Shown in pieces: positions 25,507 to 34,242 of a stretch of DNA of 41,473 bases. This stretch comes from Oleidesulfovibrio alaskensis DSM 16109 (GTDB lineage Bacteria > Desulfobacterota > Desulfovibrionia > Desulfovibrionales > Desulfovibrionaceae). A model generated the notes under the pieces. That model ran no database searches, was not told the origin of the DNA, and saw only the letters and a list, made by a program, of their open reading frames with translations. A program made the translations under genes and the position numbers. Where the stretch lies: NCBI RefSeq assembly GCF_000482745.1, contig NZ_AXWQ01000018.1, positions 1-41,473 on the forward strand. The letters run 5' to 3'. The first letter of the stretch is position 1. Every line of letters starts with the position of its first letter.

Positions 25507-25549
25507 TGTCTGTCCGGTACATGATGCCGCCGTGCTGGCGGCATGGCCA

Positions 25550-27013
25550 TCAGCGGCCTGCCTGATCGGCTTTTTTTTCCGTTCCGGCGGCGTTCATGGC
25601 GTCGGGTGCTTCCATGGCCAGCTGCTGGCGTGACTGCGGTCCGCCGAAGTTCATTATGAGCATGCCGGCAAAGGCATCATCGCGGCCCTGCCGCAGCCGG
25701 TATACTTCAACCCTGTACAGCGATTCTCCGGTGTCCAGCGAAAAGCCCGGCATAAAGTCTTCCCGCCGTACGGACAGCCCTGCCTCGTCGTCCACGCCGT
25801 CTCTGGTCATGCCGATAATGTTTACCCGGTACCCTGCCAGCGGGCGCACGGCGAACACCTTGTTCACCGAAACGATGTCGCCGGGACTTGCGGCAACGGT
25901 GCGGCCGTCTATGTCCAGCGTCACGCTGTGCAGTGTATCGTCGAAATCAAAATACTGCGGTCTTATGGCGGTGAGTCTGCGGTTGCCGTAGTACACGTCA
26001 AAGGACCCGCTCTGCGGCAGCAGCGTGACCAGCGGGCGCAGGGGCGAAAAGGTTACCGGACGGTCTTTGCGCATGGGCACATAGTTGACCGCGCGGCGTA
26101 TGTCGTCCAGCGGCAGTGTGATGCGGCCGTCATACAGGCGCATGGCTACGTCGCGTTCTATGGCGGCGTATACCCCGCCTTTGGTCAGCGGAAAGTGCCG
26201 CCGGAACTGTATGCCCATCTGGCGCATGAACGATTCGAGAATCTGCAGATGGTAATAGGCGCGGATATGTGTGGGAAACTGTTTGCTGGCTTCAATTCCG
26301 AACGCCGGTTTGCCGTGCAGGATGGCGAAATAGGTCAGGGTCTTTTCCATTTCGCGGTCGCCCATGCTGGTATGGGTGTTTTTCAGGTAATACCGGTGGG
26401 CGGTGTCCAGCAGTTCGCTGTTGACGTGGTCAACGGCGTTTCTGGCCAGCAGCTCCAGATTGCTGAACCGTTGTGCCTTTATGTCCGACTGGTCAATGAT
26501 GACGGACTGGCCCCACCGGTTGGGATTGCGTTGCGCGTCTTCCCACTGCGGCCGGTAGAAACCGCTGCCGTCATGCAGATTGAGCACGGCGTCCACTCTG
26601 GGGTCCAGAATGATGGATTTGATGCGCGCCACGGTGTCAAATTCGGGATCGCGTCGGGGCAGGCGGGCGAATTTGCGGTTCATGTCGCCATGTATGCCGC
26701 GTGACCGCTTGATGATGCTGGGAAAATTGAGGTCGGGCACCACCCAGACACTGCCGCGGGTTATGGTGTAATGCGAAGCCACAAGCGAGGCGGCATTGAA
26801 ACCGCCGGGTTCGTCTCCCTGTATGCCGCCGACAATAAGCAGCGTGGGGCCGGATGCCGAAGCCGTGGCGTTTGCCGCCGCCGGAGTGTCTGTGCCCAGG
26901 CAGTGCAGGGTGAAGTCAAGCGCCGGAGCGGTGCGGCTGACACATTGGGCGGCAGCCGCAGATCCCGTGACGGACAGCAGCAGGCAGATGATGACGGCGG
27001 CAATACACTTCAT
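25550..27013 (-). CDS. Csd4/Pgp1-type peptidoglycan DL-carboxypeptidase (M14-like, atypical zinc site)
   Basis: 487 aa with a signal peptide (about 1-22). The metal site reads GGIQGDE: Gln65 and Glu68, with His147 in NLHDGSGF. This is the unusual Gln-Glu-His zinc set of Helicobacter Csd4 (Q46, E49, H128 as I recall it), with equal spacing. Glu241 (FGIEASKQ) fits the catalytic Glu222, and Arg105 and Asn112-Arg113 (GDMNRKF) match substrate-binding positions. Csd4 and Campylobacter Pgp1 trim peptide side chains of the wall and set helical shape. C-terminal domains (about 300-470) have beta-rich character. ATG 27013 overlaps the upstream gene's TGA (ATGA), so the two are translationally coupled. 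AAAGGT lies seven bases upstream. Confidence 0.88.
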   Translation of the reverse strand: MKCIAAVIICLLLSVTGSAAAAQCVSRTAPALDFTLHCLGTDTPAAANATASASGPTLLIVGGIQGDEPGGFNAASLVASHYTITRGSVWVVPDLNFPSIIKRSRGIHGDMNRKFARLPRRDPEFDTVARIKSIILDPRVDAVLNLHDGSGFYRPQWEDAQRNPNRWGQSVIIDQSDIKAQRFSNLELLARNAVDHVNSELLDTAHRYYLKNTHTSMGDREMEKTLTYFAILHGKPAFGIEASKQFPTHIRAYYHLQILESFMRQMGIQFRRHFPLTKGGVYAAIERDVAMRLYDGRITLPLDDIRRAVNYVPMRKDRPVTFSPLRPLVTLLPQSGSFDVYYGNRRLTAIRPQYFDFDDTLHSVTLDIDGRTVAASPGDIVSVNKVFAVRPLAGYRVNIIGMTRDGVDDEAGLSVRREDFMPGFSLDTGESLYRVEVYRLRQGRDDAFAGMLIMNFGGPQSRQQLAMEAPDAMNAAGTEKKADQAGR

Positions 27014-27855
27014 GAAGGTACCTTTACATGCCACGGCTCGAAACGCACGCCCAGCAGGTTGTCCTGCGGATAGCGCAGCGTGATGTAGCCGCGTTTTTCA
27101 AGCTGTTTGAAGACTTCCGTTTCTGTGAAGCGCGCGGTGAAATTGGCTTCTCCGAAGCCTTTTTTGCCCACATCGAAGTCGCTTACGGCGTGAAACGAAT
27201 AGCCCGGAGGCGCCAGCGAGCGCGAAGCCAGCGACAGGTTTCCCTGTGCGGCCACAGCCTTGTTGAGAAAGAGCAGAAACTGCTTCACCACGCCGCGTAC
27301 GCCGGAGGTGAGCACCACCTCGTCGCCGAGAATGGAGCGTATGGTGTGCCATGTGCGTTCGGGGCGCCCCCGGAACAGCCAGTTGCCCGTGTAGGGCACT
27401 TTTGTCACCTCGCGCTGGGGGATGCGGGCGGTAAGTCTGTCCACGGGTTTGGTGCCGTAAAAGCCGTAGCGGGTGGCATCTTCGTGAAACAGTTCATCCA
27501 GCAGGTCTTTTTCCTCACTGGTAAAAGGCCCGATGGCAGGGTAGCTTTGCGCATAGCGCAGCGCGGAATCAAAACCGAGAATGCAGAAGTTGCCGTGTCC
27601 CACAACCTGTTCGGTGCGGGCAAGGCGTTCTGCGGCGCTTTGCAGTACGGCCAGCCTGTGTGCCGGCAGCACAATGTCCGCCGGATCGGGCGCGTCAAAC
27701 CGCAGCATGCGCGAAACGTAGTCGCGTACGGGCGATTCGATGAGTCCCTGCTGCGGAAAAAAACTGGTAAGCACGGCAGCCCCGGCAGGGCCGCCCTGCA
27801 GGGCCAGTGCGGCGCATGTGCCGGAAACAAGGGCGAGAAAGGATCGTCTGTTCAT
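27010..27855 (-). CDS. Predicted TAT-exported M15-family carboxypeptidase-like protein
   Basis: 281 aa. It opens with a twin-arginine signal (MNRRSFLALVSG, then hydrophobic to about 27). The C-terminal third holds GYSFHAVSDFDVGKKG (218-232) and ends LGVRFEPWHVKVPS, the EPWH ending of VanY/M15-type D-Ala-D-Ala carboxypeptidases. His222, Asp226 or Asp228, Glu273 and His276 are candidate zinc and catalytic residues. The His-to-Asp spacing is one residue shorter than the textbook SxHxxGxAxD, so this is a distinct subfamily. It is upstream of, and overlaps, the Csd4-like gene, so both probably act on the wall peptides together. The start 27855 has a weak GGAA. Confidence 0.75.
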   Translation of the reverse strand: MNRRSFLALVSGTCAALALQGGPAGAAVLTSFFPQQGLIESPVRDYVSRMLRFDAPDPADIVLPAHRLAVLQSAAERLARTEQVVGHGNFCILGFDSALRYAQSYPAIGPFTSEEKDLLDELFHEDATRYGFYGTKPVDRLTARIPQREVTKVPYTGNWLFRGRPERTWHTIRSILGDEVVLTSGVRGVVKQFLLFLNKAVAAQGNLSLASRSLAPPGYSFHAVSDFDVGKKGFGEANFTARFTETEVFKQLEKRGYITLRYPQDNLLGVRFEPWHVKVPS

Positions 27856-28099
27856 ATGGTTCCGTGGCAGTATGTGTGACGGACACCGCGCCGGACGGCA
27901 TGAACCTGCGGCGTCACCCTGCCATGCATTGTAGATGAAAAAGCGCCGCAACACAAAGCATCGCGTGCGCTCCCGCTTGACCAGACGGGCTGTGTTCTTT
28001 TAGCGTGCGTTGTTGGCTTGAGTGCAATCATTCTCGTCGCTCCGCATGGGAGTCTGACGCAACCCGCGTCTGCGCAAGGGCGCGTAAAGGGGTTTACTA

Positions 28100-29023
28100 A
28101 TGGTCCAGAAATCGGAAACGATCTGGTTTGACGGCAAGCAGGTTGCATGGGACGATGCCAATGTGCACGTTTTGACCCACACCCTGCATTACGGTCTGGG
28201 CGTGTTCGAGGGAATCCGCGCCTATAAGTGTGTTGACGGCACTTCCGCCGTGTTCCGCCTGCGCGAACATGTCGAACGCCTGTTTGCTTCGGCCCGCATT
28301 CTGCGCATGGAAATTCCCTATACCGTCGACCAGCTTGTGGATGCCGTGGTGGAAACGCTGCAGCGCAACAAACTGGACGAAGGCTATATCCGCCCCTTGA
28401 GCTTTGTGGGCGCGGGTGCCATGGGTGTGAACCCCGGCAGCAACCCCATACAGACCATCATTGCCACGTGGCCCTGGGGCGCGTATCTGGGTGAAGAGGC
28501 GCTGGAAGCGGGCATCCGCGTAAAAACCAGTTCCTTCCAGCGCCATCATGTAAACGCCATGATGACCAAGGCAAAGGCCGTGGGCAACTATGTAAACTCC
28601 ATTCTGGCCAAAACAGAAGCTCTTGCAGACGGTTACGACGAAGGGCTGATGCTGGATACCGCGGGATTTGTTTCTGAAGCCACCGGCGAAAACATTTTCA
28701 TCGTGCGCGGCGGCGTTATTAAAACAACGCCCCTTACGTCCATACTGGACGGTATCACCCGCAACAGCCTGATGACGCTGGCCGGTGATCTGGGCTACAC
28801 CGTGGTGGAACAGCAGTTCACCCGCGATGAGCTGTATGTGGCCGATGAAGCCTTTTTCTGCGGCACTGCGGCGGAGGTCACTCCCATACGTGAAGTGGAC
28901 CGCCGCGTTATCGGCGCCGGCAAGGCCGGACCGGTCACCAAGCATCTGCAGACCGAGTACTTCAAGCTTGTAAAGGGTGAAAATCCCAAGTACGCACACT
29001 GGCTGCATCAGTATTCACTGTAG
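28100..29023 (+). CDS. ilvE: Branched-chain amino acid aminotransferase (class IV)
   Basis: 307 aa. It interconverts branched-chain amino acids and their 2-oxoacids with pyridoxal phosphate. Family blocks are WDDANVHVLTHTLHYGLGVFEGIRAY, YIRPLSFVGAGAMGVNP, KAKAVGNYVNS with the PLP lysine at 159, and EATGENIFIVRGGVI plus FCGTAAEVTPIREVD. AAGGGG lies nine bases before the ATG. A terminator follows at once. The oxoacids made here could feed the VorB-type oxidoreductase at 6.8-9.5 kb, though that link is inference. TTGACC at 27977 is a possible -35. Confidence 0.95.
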   Translation: MVQKSETIWFDGKQVAWDDANVHVLTHTLHYGLGVFEGIRAYKCVDGTSAVFRLREHVERLFASARILRMEIPYTVDQLVDAVVETLQRNKLDEGYIRPLSFVGAGAMGVNPGSNPIQTIIATWPWGAYLGEEALEAGIRVKTSSFQRHHVNAMMTKAKAVGNYVNSILAKTEALADGYDEGLMLDTAGFVSEATGENIFIVRGGVIKTTPLTSILDGITRNSLMTLAGDLGYTVVEQQFTRDELYVADEAFFCGTAAEVTPIREVDRRVIGAGKAGPVTKHLQTEYFKLVKGENPKYAHWLHQYSL

Positions 29024-29041
29024 CGGCATACGCCTTTCCGG

Positions 29042-29070
29042 CCGGCCCTGCCTCGGCAGGGCCGGTTTTT
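29042..29070 (+). terminator. Terminator of ilvE
   Basis: An 11-bp perfect stem (CCGGCCCTGCC and GGCAGGGCCGG, loop TC) with TTTTT, 18 bases after the stop. It lies only about 22 bases before the dnaX start, so dnaX may be expressed by read-through or from a promoter inside ilvE. Confidence 0.9.
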
Positions 29071-29092
29071 CACCCTTTTAGCCCCCCCACTT

Positions 29093-30826
29093 ATGAGTCA
29101 CGCATCGCTAACCGCAAAATACAGGCCGCAGACCTTTGCCGACGTTGCCGGACAGGAAACCGTCAAAGCCATTCTGTCACGGGCCGCGGCCGAAAACAGG
29201 GTCGCGCCTGCCTACTTGTTCAGCGGTACGCGCGGGGTGGGAAAAACCACCATCGCGCGTATTTTTGCCAAGGCGCTTAATTGCACCCGCGGTCCGGCCG
29301 CGGAACCCTGCAACGAGTGTGAACAGTGCCGCAAGATAACGCAGGGCATGGCTGTGGACGTGGTGGAGATTGACGGCGCCTCCAACCGCGGCATTGATGA
29401 CGCCAAACGCCTCAAGGAAGCCATCGGTTATGCCCCCATGGAAGGCCGGTACAAGGTTTTCATCATCGACGAGGCGCACATGCTCACCCGCGAGGCGTTT
29501 AACGCGCTGCTGAAAACGCTGGAAGAGCCGCCGGCCAATGTCACCTTTGTCATGGCCACCACCGAGCCGCATAAATTTCCCGTAACCATTGTCAGCCGCT
29601 GTCAGCATTTTATTTTCAAACGGCTTACCGAAAACGGACTGGCAGCGCATCTGGTGCGCATTCTTGAGCGCGAAGGCACAGGATACGAGTCTGAAGCGGT
29701 CAAGCTTATTGCCCGCCGTGCCGCCGGCAGCGTACGCGACTCCATGTCTTTGCTGGGACAGGTGCTGGCACTGGGCAGCGATTCTCTGACCGTGGCGGAT
29801 GCCCGGGGTATTCTGGGGCTTGCCGGACAGGAGTTGTTTTTCCGCGTGGCCGACGCCATCAGGCGTCAGGACTGTGTCGGTGTTTCCACCGTGTTGCGCG
29901 ATGTTCTTGATCAGGGACTTGATCTGGGCTTTTTTTTGCGCGAGCTGACAGGCATGTGGCGCAACCTGTTCATGTTGCGTCAGGCCGGTGAAAGCGCATT
30001 GCCCCTGCTGGACCTGCCCGAAGAAGAAGCCCGTCAGTGGCTTGAATGGGCACCGCAGTTTGCCCTGTCGCACATCCATGCCTGCTGGCAGATGACTCTG
30101 GAAGGACAGCGGCGCGTGCTGAACAGCCTTGAACCGGCCATGGCGCTGGAACTGCTGCTGCTCAATCTTGCATTCATGCCGCGCCTGCTGGGTATGCAGC
30201 AGGCTTCGCAGACGGCGCCTGCTCCGGTGCCCGTGGCCGGTGACGGACCTGCTCCTTCCGGCGGTTCGTCCGGTACTCCGCCGGCGGGCGGACATGCTGC
30301 TCCGCCCCGCTCTGCCCCGTCTGTCCCGTCTGTCCCGGACCCTGCCGGTACTTCCGGTCGTGTTGCGGATGCGGCGGAACCGCAACAGCAGGCGCAGGCA
30401 GACAGTACAGCGCCCCCCCCCGCCGAGGATGCTCCGCCGGGGCAGCCCGAGCCGTCCGGCCCCGCCACGTGGGAGGGTTTCGCGCAGTTCTGCCTGCAGC
30501 AGAACGGTCAGGACGGCAAAAGCCTGCGACTCCTGCGGCAGATAAAAGGTGAACTGCGTGACGGGGTGCTGCATATCACCCCCGCGTACCAGATGCAGCG
30601 CGACCGTCTGACACAGCCGGAAATGGCAGCCGCTCTGGAGACTCTGGCCCGCAGCTACTGGGGTGCGGGTGTTACAGTGGCGGTGGGTGAACCCACCGAA
30701 CAGCGCAAGGCCATCTCGGACCTGCGCAAGGAACTGGATGACCACCCTGCCGTACAGCTTCTGAAAGAAGAGTTGGGAGCGCGTGTGCTGGCGGTGCGGT
30801 ATATGGAAAAAAATAACAACGACTGA
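29093..30826 (+). CDS. dnaX: DNA polymerase III gamma/tau subunit
   Basis: 577 aa. The clamp-loader ATPase. Walker A GTRGVGKTT (45-53), zinc cysteines 64, 73, 76 and 79 (CNECEQC), DEAH at 126-129, and SRC sensor region (TIVSRCQHFIFKR). Domain III includes LLGQVLALGSD. After about residue 370 comes a Pro/Ala-rich linker of low complexity, then a tau-type C-terminal domain (about 460-577). The protein starts MSHASLTAKYRPQTFADVAGQ, the family start, but there is no ribosome site: a C7 run lies seven bases upstream of the ATG. A C9 run (30413-30421) encodes three prolines in the linker. Confidence 0.95.
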   Translation: MSHASLTAKYRPQTFADVAGQETVKAILSRAAAENRVAPAYLFSGTRGVGKTTIARIFAKALNCTRGPAAEPCNECEQCRKITQGMAVDVVEIDGASNRGIDDAKRLKEAIGYAPMEGRYKVFIIDEAHMLTREAFNALLKTLEEPPANVTFVMATTEPHKFPVTIVSRCQHFIFKRLTENGLAAHLVRILEREGTGYESEAVKLIARRAAGSVRDSMSLLGQVLALGSDSLTVADARGILGLAGQELFFRVADAIRRQDCVGVSTVLRDVLDQGLDLGFFLRELTGMWRNLFMLRQAGESALPLLDLPEEEARQWLEWAPQFALSHIHACWQMTLEGQRRVLNSLEPAMALELLLLNLAFMPRLLGMQQASQTAPAPVPVAGDGPAPSGGSSGTPPAGGHAAPPRSAPSVPSVPDPAGTSGRVADAAEPQQQAQADSTAPPPAEDAPPGQPEPSGPATWEGFAQFCLQQNGQDGKSLRLLRQIKGELRDGVLHITPAYQMQRDRLTQPEMAAALETLARSYWGAGVTVAVGEPTEQRKAISDLRKELDDHPAVQLLKEELGARVLAVRYMEKNNND

Positions 30827-30866
30827 TAACGGCGCTGGCCGTATACAGACATTCCCGGAGGATCAT

Positions 30867-31178
30867 ATGAGAGGCATGCAGGATATGCTGCGTCAGGCGC
30901 AGATTATGCAAAAGAAGATGACCGAGCTTCAGGAACAGCTTGGCGAGCGCACCGTGGATGCCAGTGCAGGCGGGGGCATGGTTTCAGTAACCGTGTCCGG
31001 CAAGCAGGAACTGCGCGCCATTAAAATAGACCCCGCTGTGGTGGACCCGCAGGATGTGGACATGCTGCAGGATCTTGTGCTGGCAGCCATCAATGAAGGG
31101 ATGCGCCTTTCCAAGGAAATGGTTGAAAAAGAAATGGGTGCTCTGACCGGCGGCCTGAAAATTCCGGGGCTGATGTAA
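30867..31178 (+). CDS. ebfC: YbaB/EbfC-family nucleoid-associated protein
   Basis: 103 aa. Small dimeric DNA-binding protein that coats DNA. Signatures: MRGMQDMLRQAQIMQKKMTELQEQL (coiled coil), GGMVSVTVSGKQELRAIKIDP, DVDMLQDLVLAAINEGM and GALTGGLKIPGLM. It lies between dnaX and recR, the usual synteny in bacteria, with CCGGAGG upstream of ATG 30867. Confidence 0.94.
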   Translation: MRGMQDMLRQAQIMQKKMTELQEQLGERTVDASAGGGMVSVTVSGKQELRAIKIDPAVVDPQDVDMLQDLVLAAINEGMRLSKEMVEKEMGALTGGLKIPGLM

Positions 31179-31182
31179 CGCC

Positions 31183-31794
31183 GTGACAGCGCAACGATTG
31201 CCTGAACCGCTCAAAGCGCTGGTGGACAGGCTGGCCCGTTTGCCCGGTCTGGGACCAAAATCCGCCCTGCGCATGGCCATGACCCTGCTGAAATGGCCCG
31301 AAAGTGAAACCCGCGGTCTGGGTGCCGCCATAGCGCAGCTGCGCGACAACCTGCACCTGTGCAGACGTTGCGGTTCGCTGACGGATGTGGACCCATGCGC
31401 CATATGTACCGACGCCACGCGCGGGCGCGATACGCTGTGTCTGGTTTCGGAGTGGGACAGCCTGCTGGCGATGGAAGACGGCGGATTTTACAAAGGGCAG
31501 TATATGATTCTGGGCGGGCTGCTGGCTCCGCTGGATAATGTGAATCCTGAATCGCTGGAGCTGGAAAGACTGCGCCGCAGACTGGCCGAAGGCGAAGTGC
31601 GGGAAATCATTCTGGGGCTGGGAACCACGCTGGAGGCGGAAAATACGGCTTCGTACATCCGCAGCATGGTGAACCGCGATTTTCCGCAGGTTCGCGTGAC
31701 CCGTCTTGCACAGGGCATACCGCTGGGCAGCGAAGTGAAGTTCATAGACAAGGAAACATTGCGCCAGTCGTTGCAGTTCCGGCAGGATCTGTAA
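31183..31794 (+). CDS. recR: Recombination mediator RecR
   Basis: 203 aa. Acts with RecF and RecO to load RecA on single-stranded gaps. It has the helix-hairpin-helix LARLPGLGPKSALRMA (18-33), the zinc motif CRRCGSLTDVDPCAIC (four Cys), a Toprim region (LCLVSEWDSLLAMED, LGLGTTLEAENTASYI) and the RLAQGIPLGSEVKFID box followed by ETL. GTG start at 31183, six bases after the ebfC stop codon, with only a GGGG region as ribosome site. It ends the dnaX-ebfC-recR unit. No classical terminator follows; a 9-bp hairpin (31885-31905) lacks a T run. Confidence 0.94.
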   Translation: MTAQRLPEPLKALVDRLARLPGLGPKSALRMAMTLLKWPESETRGLGAAIAQLRDNLHLCRRCGSLTDVDPCAICTDATRGRDTLCLVSEWDSLLAMEDGGFYKGQYMILGGLLAPLDNVNPESLELERLRRRLAEGEVREIILGLGTTLEAENTASYIRSMVNRDFPQVRVTRLAQGIPLGSEVKFIDKETLRQSLQFRQDL

Positions 31795-31970
31795 CCGCAG
31801 GCCGCAGAACGCCATTTGTAACGAATGCGTAAAACAGCTTCCGGTCGTGCCGCAGGCTGCCCGACATATCCGGTCATACCCCGCTCCGGCGCATCATGCG
31901 CCGGACAGGAACCACCGGAGTCTGGCCCTGCCGTAAAACCGGAGCTGTTTTTGTTTTGTACTCCGTCCGC

Positions 31971-32196
31971 CGGAGGCGTCTTCATGTATGCTTGTGTAAT
32001 GTCTCCGACGGGCAAGGGGAATGATTCCCCTTGCATCCCCCGTTGCGCCCGTCGGGGACCGGTCAGCTGTGCCTTTTCGGGCGTTCAGGGCGGCATCACC
32101 GGCACGGAGCAAGGCATTACAACGCGCCGCACGCGGGGAAAACGGCTTCCGCGGGTTCGCGCATTGAGGGTGCAGGGAGATCATCTCCCTGCCCGC
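31971..32196. repeat. Tandem repeat copy 1 of a palindrome-rich 226-bp dispersed element
   Basis: 226-bp unit, beginning CGGAGGCGTCTTC. It contains two inverted repeats: GCAAGGGGAAT/ATTCCCCTTGC (32013-32035) and TGCAGGGAGAT/ATCTCCCTGC near its end. The stretch 31795-31970 before it has only the short hairpin after recR. No ORF in it has protein support. The organisation (paired palindromes with a conserved CCGGAGGC flank) resembles bacterial REP/BIME elements. Confidence 0.85.
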
Positions 32197-32422
32197 CGGA
32201 GGCGTCTTCATGTATGCTTGTGTAATGTCTCCGACGGGCAAAGGGAATGATTCCCCTTGCATCCCCCGTTGCGCCCGTCGGGGACCGGTCAGCTGTGCCT
32301 TTTTGGGCGTTCAGGGCGGCATCACCGGCACGGAGCAAGGCAGCACAACGCGCCGCACGCGGGGAAAGCGGTTTCCGCGGGTTCGCGCATTGAGGGTGCA
32401 GGGAGATCATCTCCCTGCCCGC
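32197..32422. repeat. Tandem repeat copy 2 of the same 226-bp element
   Basis: Same length, in direct tandem with copy 1 and differing at about six positions by eye (for example GGCAAGGGG to GGCAAAGGG, CTTTTCGGG to CTTTTTGGG, and ATT to AGC after AAGGC). It ends with GGGTGCAGGGAGATCATCTCCCTGC and the sequence then repeats CGGAGGC (32423-32429) before diverging. The near identity points to recent duplication. Confidence 0.85.
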
Positions 32423-32491
32423 CGGAGGCTTTTCTTTCGCGGGCGCTCATCTGTCAGAACGTAAAGCTGCTGCGGCAGCGGGAATTCCACC

Positions 32492-33775
32492 ATGAACATG
32501 TATTGTATCATCATACTGGCGGCGGTGACGGGCAGTTGGCTGTTGCAGACCACAGCGGCGGTGCTGGGGCTGGGGAGGACAGGAGCTCCGCTGCCTGCGG
32601 GTACAGGGCTGGATATGGAACCGGCGCGGCGCGAACGTATGCAGCGGTATGTGGCTTCCGGAATGCGTCTGAACATCGCCGAGGACACGGCTGGTACGGC
32701 GGTGTTTCTGGTGTTCTGGCTTTGCGGGGGCTTTGGGGTCGCGGATGCGCTGTCGAGGTCTGCCGGTGCGTTGCTTGGCGGCTTTGCAGGGGGTGGTCCG
32801 GCGGTAACCGGAATCATGACCGGTCTGTTTTTCTTCGGCCTGCTGGGAGTGCTTTCGTCGCTGGCAGGTCTGCCTTTTTCTTTGTGGCGGACTTTTGTGC
32901 ACGAAGAACGCTTCGGCTTCAACAGAACAACTCCGCTGACGTTTGTTGCGGACAGGCTGAAAGCCGGATTGCTGGTTGCCGTTATGGGCGGCCCGCTGGC
33001 GGCCGGTGTGTTGTGGTTGCTGGCCCTGTACGGTCCGGAAGCGTGGCTGCCCGTATGGCTGCTGGTCAGTGTGTTTTCGTTGCTGGTGTCTTTTCTGGCT
33101 CCGTGGTATCTGCTGCCGCTGTTTAATACCTTTACTCCGCTGCCGCAGGGCGCATTGCGCAGTGCCATAGACAGATATGTGACAGGACAGGGGTATACGC
33201 TGTCGGGACTTTTTGTTGTGGACGGGTCGCGGCGCAGCGCCAAGGTCAATGCTTATTTTACGGGTCTGGGCAGGCAGCGCCGCATAGCGCTGTTTGATAC
33301 GCTGCTGGAAAAACTGGATGACGATGAAGTTGTGGCGGTTGTGGCGCACGAGGTGGGGCACTGCACACTGGGCCACATACCGGTGATGCTGGGGCTGAGC
33401 GTGGCACGCACCGGACTGATGCTCTGGCTGCTTTCTTTTTTTCTGACGGAGCCGCAGCTTTTTGCGGCGTTCGGTGTGGAGCAGGTGTCATACCATGCCG
33501 GTCTGGTCTTTTTTTCGCTGCTGTTCACTCCGGTGTCTTTGTTTACCGGTGTGGGCTTCCATGCTTTGCTGCGGCGCAATGAATACGCCGCGGATGCCTT
33601 TGCAGCGCGCACCACAGGACGTCCGGATGTGTTGTCTTCCGCGCTGCGTAAACTGGCATCCGAAAATATGACTAATCTGAACCCGCATCCGTTGCAGGTT
33701 GCTCTGCACTACACACACCCGCCGCTGGTGCAGCGGCTGCAAGCTCTCGGCGCGTTGCCGGTACGGCGCGGCTGA
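32492..33775 (+). CDS. M48-family (Ste24/CAAX-protease-like) membrane metallopeptidase
   Basis: 427 aa. Multiple TM helices (about 3-25, 67-90, 107-130, 157-180, 185-212, 298-320, 335-358). The zinc motif is HEVGH (286-290) with third ligand Glu364 in NEYAADAFA. Blocks ERFGFNRTTPLTFVADRLKAG and FVVDGSRRSAKVNAYFTGLG match Ste24-type proteases. The family processes or degrades membrane proteins. ATG 32492 has GGGAA about eight bases before it. It begins right after the repeats and converges on a response regulator gene. Confidence 0.92.
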   Translation: MNMYCIIILAAVTGSWLLQTTAAVLGLGRTGAPLPAGTGLDMEPARRERMQRYVASGMRLNIAEDTAGTAVFLVFWLCGGFGVADALSRSAGALLGGFAGGGPAVTGIMTGLFFFGLLGVLSSLAGLPFSLWRTFVHEERFGFNRTTPLTFVADRLKAGLLVAVMGGPLAAGVLWLLALYGPEAWLPVWLLVSVFSLLVSFLAPWYLLPLFNTFTPLPQGALRSAIDRYVTGQGYTLSGLFVVDGSRRSAKVNAYFTGLGRQRRIALFDTLLEKLDDDEVVAVVAHEVGHCTLGHIPVMLGLSVARTGLMLWLLSFFLTEPQLFAAFGVEQVSYHAGLVFFSLLFTPVSLFTGVGFHALLRRNEYAADAFAARTTGRPDVLSSALRKLASENMTNLNPHPLQVALHYTHPPLVQRLQALGALPVRRG

Positions 33776-33822
33776 CGCCGTAGACTGCTGCCGGCTGCGG
33801 TGCCCGCGACCGGCCGGTACGG

Positions 33823-34242
33823 TCAGCTGCGTGCCGAAACATCGTCGGGGCGTGAGCTGTGCGGCACTCCTGTTCCGGCAGCCAGAGTGTTCTGTATGCA
33901 GTGCTGCAGCTCCTTGGGGTCAATGGGTTTTGCGATGAAGCTGCTGGCTCCGCGGCGGAGCAGTCTGGCAATCTGGCGCAGTCCCACCACGCCGGAAGTG
34001 ATGATGACAGGCAGTCCCTGCAGCCTGTCGTTGCTGCGCAGCATACCCACCAGTTCCATACCGTCCAGCCCGGGCATGCGCACGTCGGTGATCATCAGGT
34101 CTATGTCCGGATCATTCTGCAGGCGTTCCCAGGCTGTTCTGCCGTCTGCCACATCAAGCACTTTGTGGCCGTAAGAAGTCACTATATCACGTAATATCCC
34201 ACGCGTTATGGGGTCGTCTTCTACTATGAGTATGGTCGGCAT
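33823..34242 (-). CDS. Single-domain response regulator (CheY-like receiver)
   Basis: 139 aa, one receiver domain and no output domain. Acidic pocket Glu8, Asp9, Asp10; phosphoacceptor Asp53 in LMITDVRMPGLDG; Thr82 or Ser83; and Lys105 in SFIAKPIDPK. Start ATG 34242 with CGGAGA eight bases upstream. Its kinase is not in the window. The lysine-plus-IDPKEL ending is typical. It may work in a phosphorelay or regulate a partner by binding. Confidence 0.93.
   Translation of the reverse strand: MPTILIVEDDPITRGILRDIVTSYGHKVLDVADGRTAWERLQNDPDIDLMITDVRMPGLDGMELVGMLRSNDRLQGLPVIITSGVVGLRQIARLLRRGASSFIAKPIDPKELQHCIQNTLAAGTGVPHSSRPDDVSARS

Noticed and set aside
25524..25544. Second hairpin after der as a terminator of the Csd4-like gene
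   Set aside because: The stem is good but no T run follows on the minus strand.
31825..32464. Open reading frames inside the repeats (both strands)
   Set aside because: They arise from the GC-rich palindromic repeat, occur in every frame, lack ribosome sites and match nothing known.
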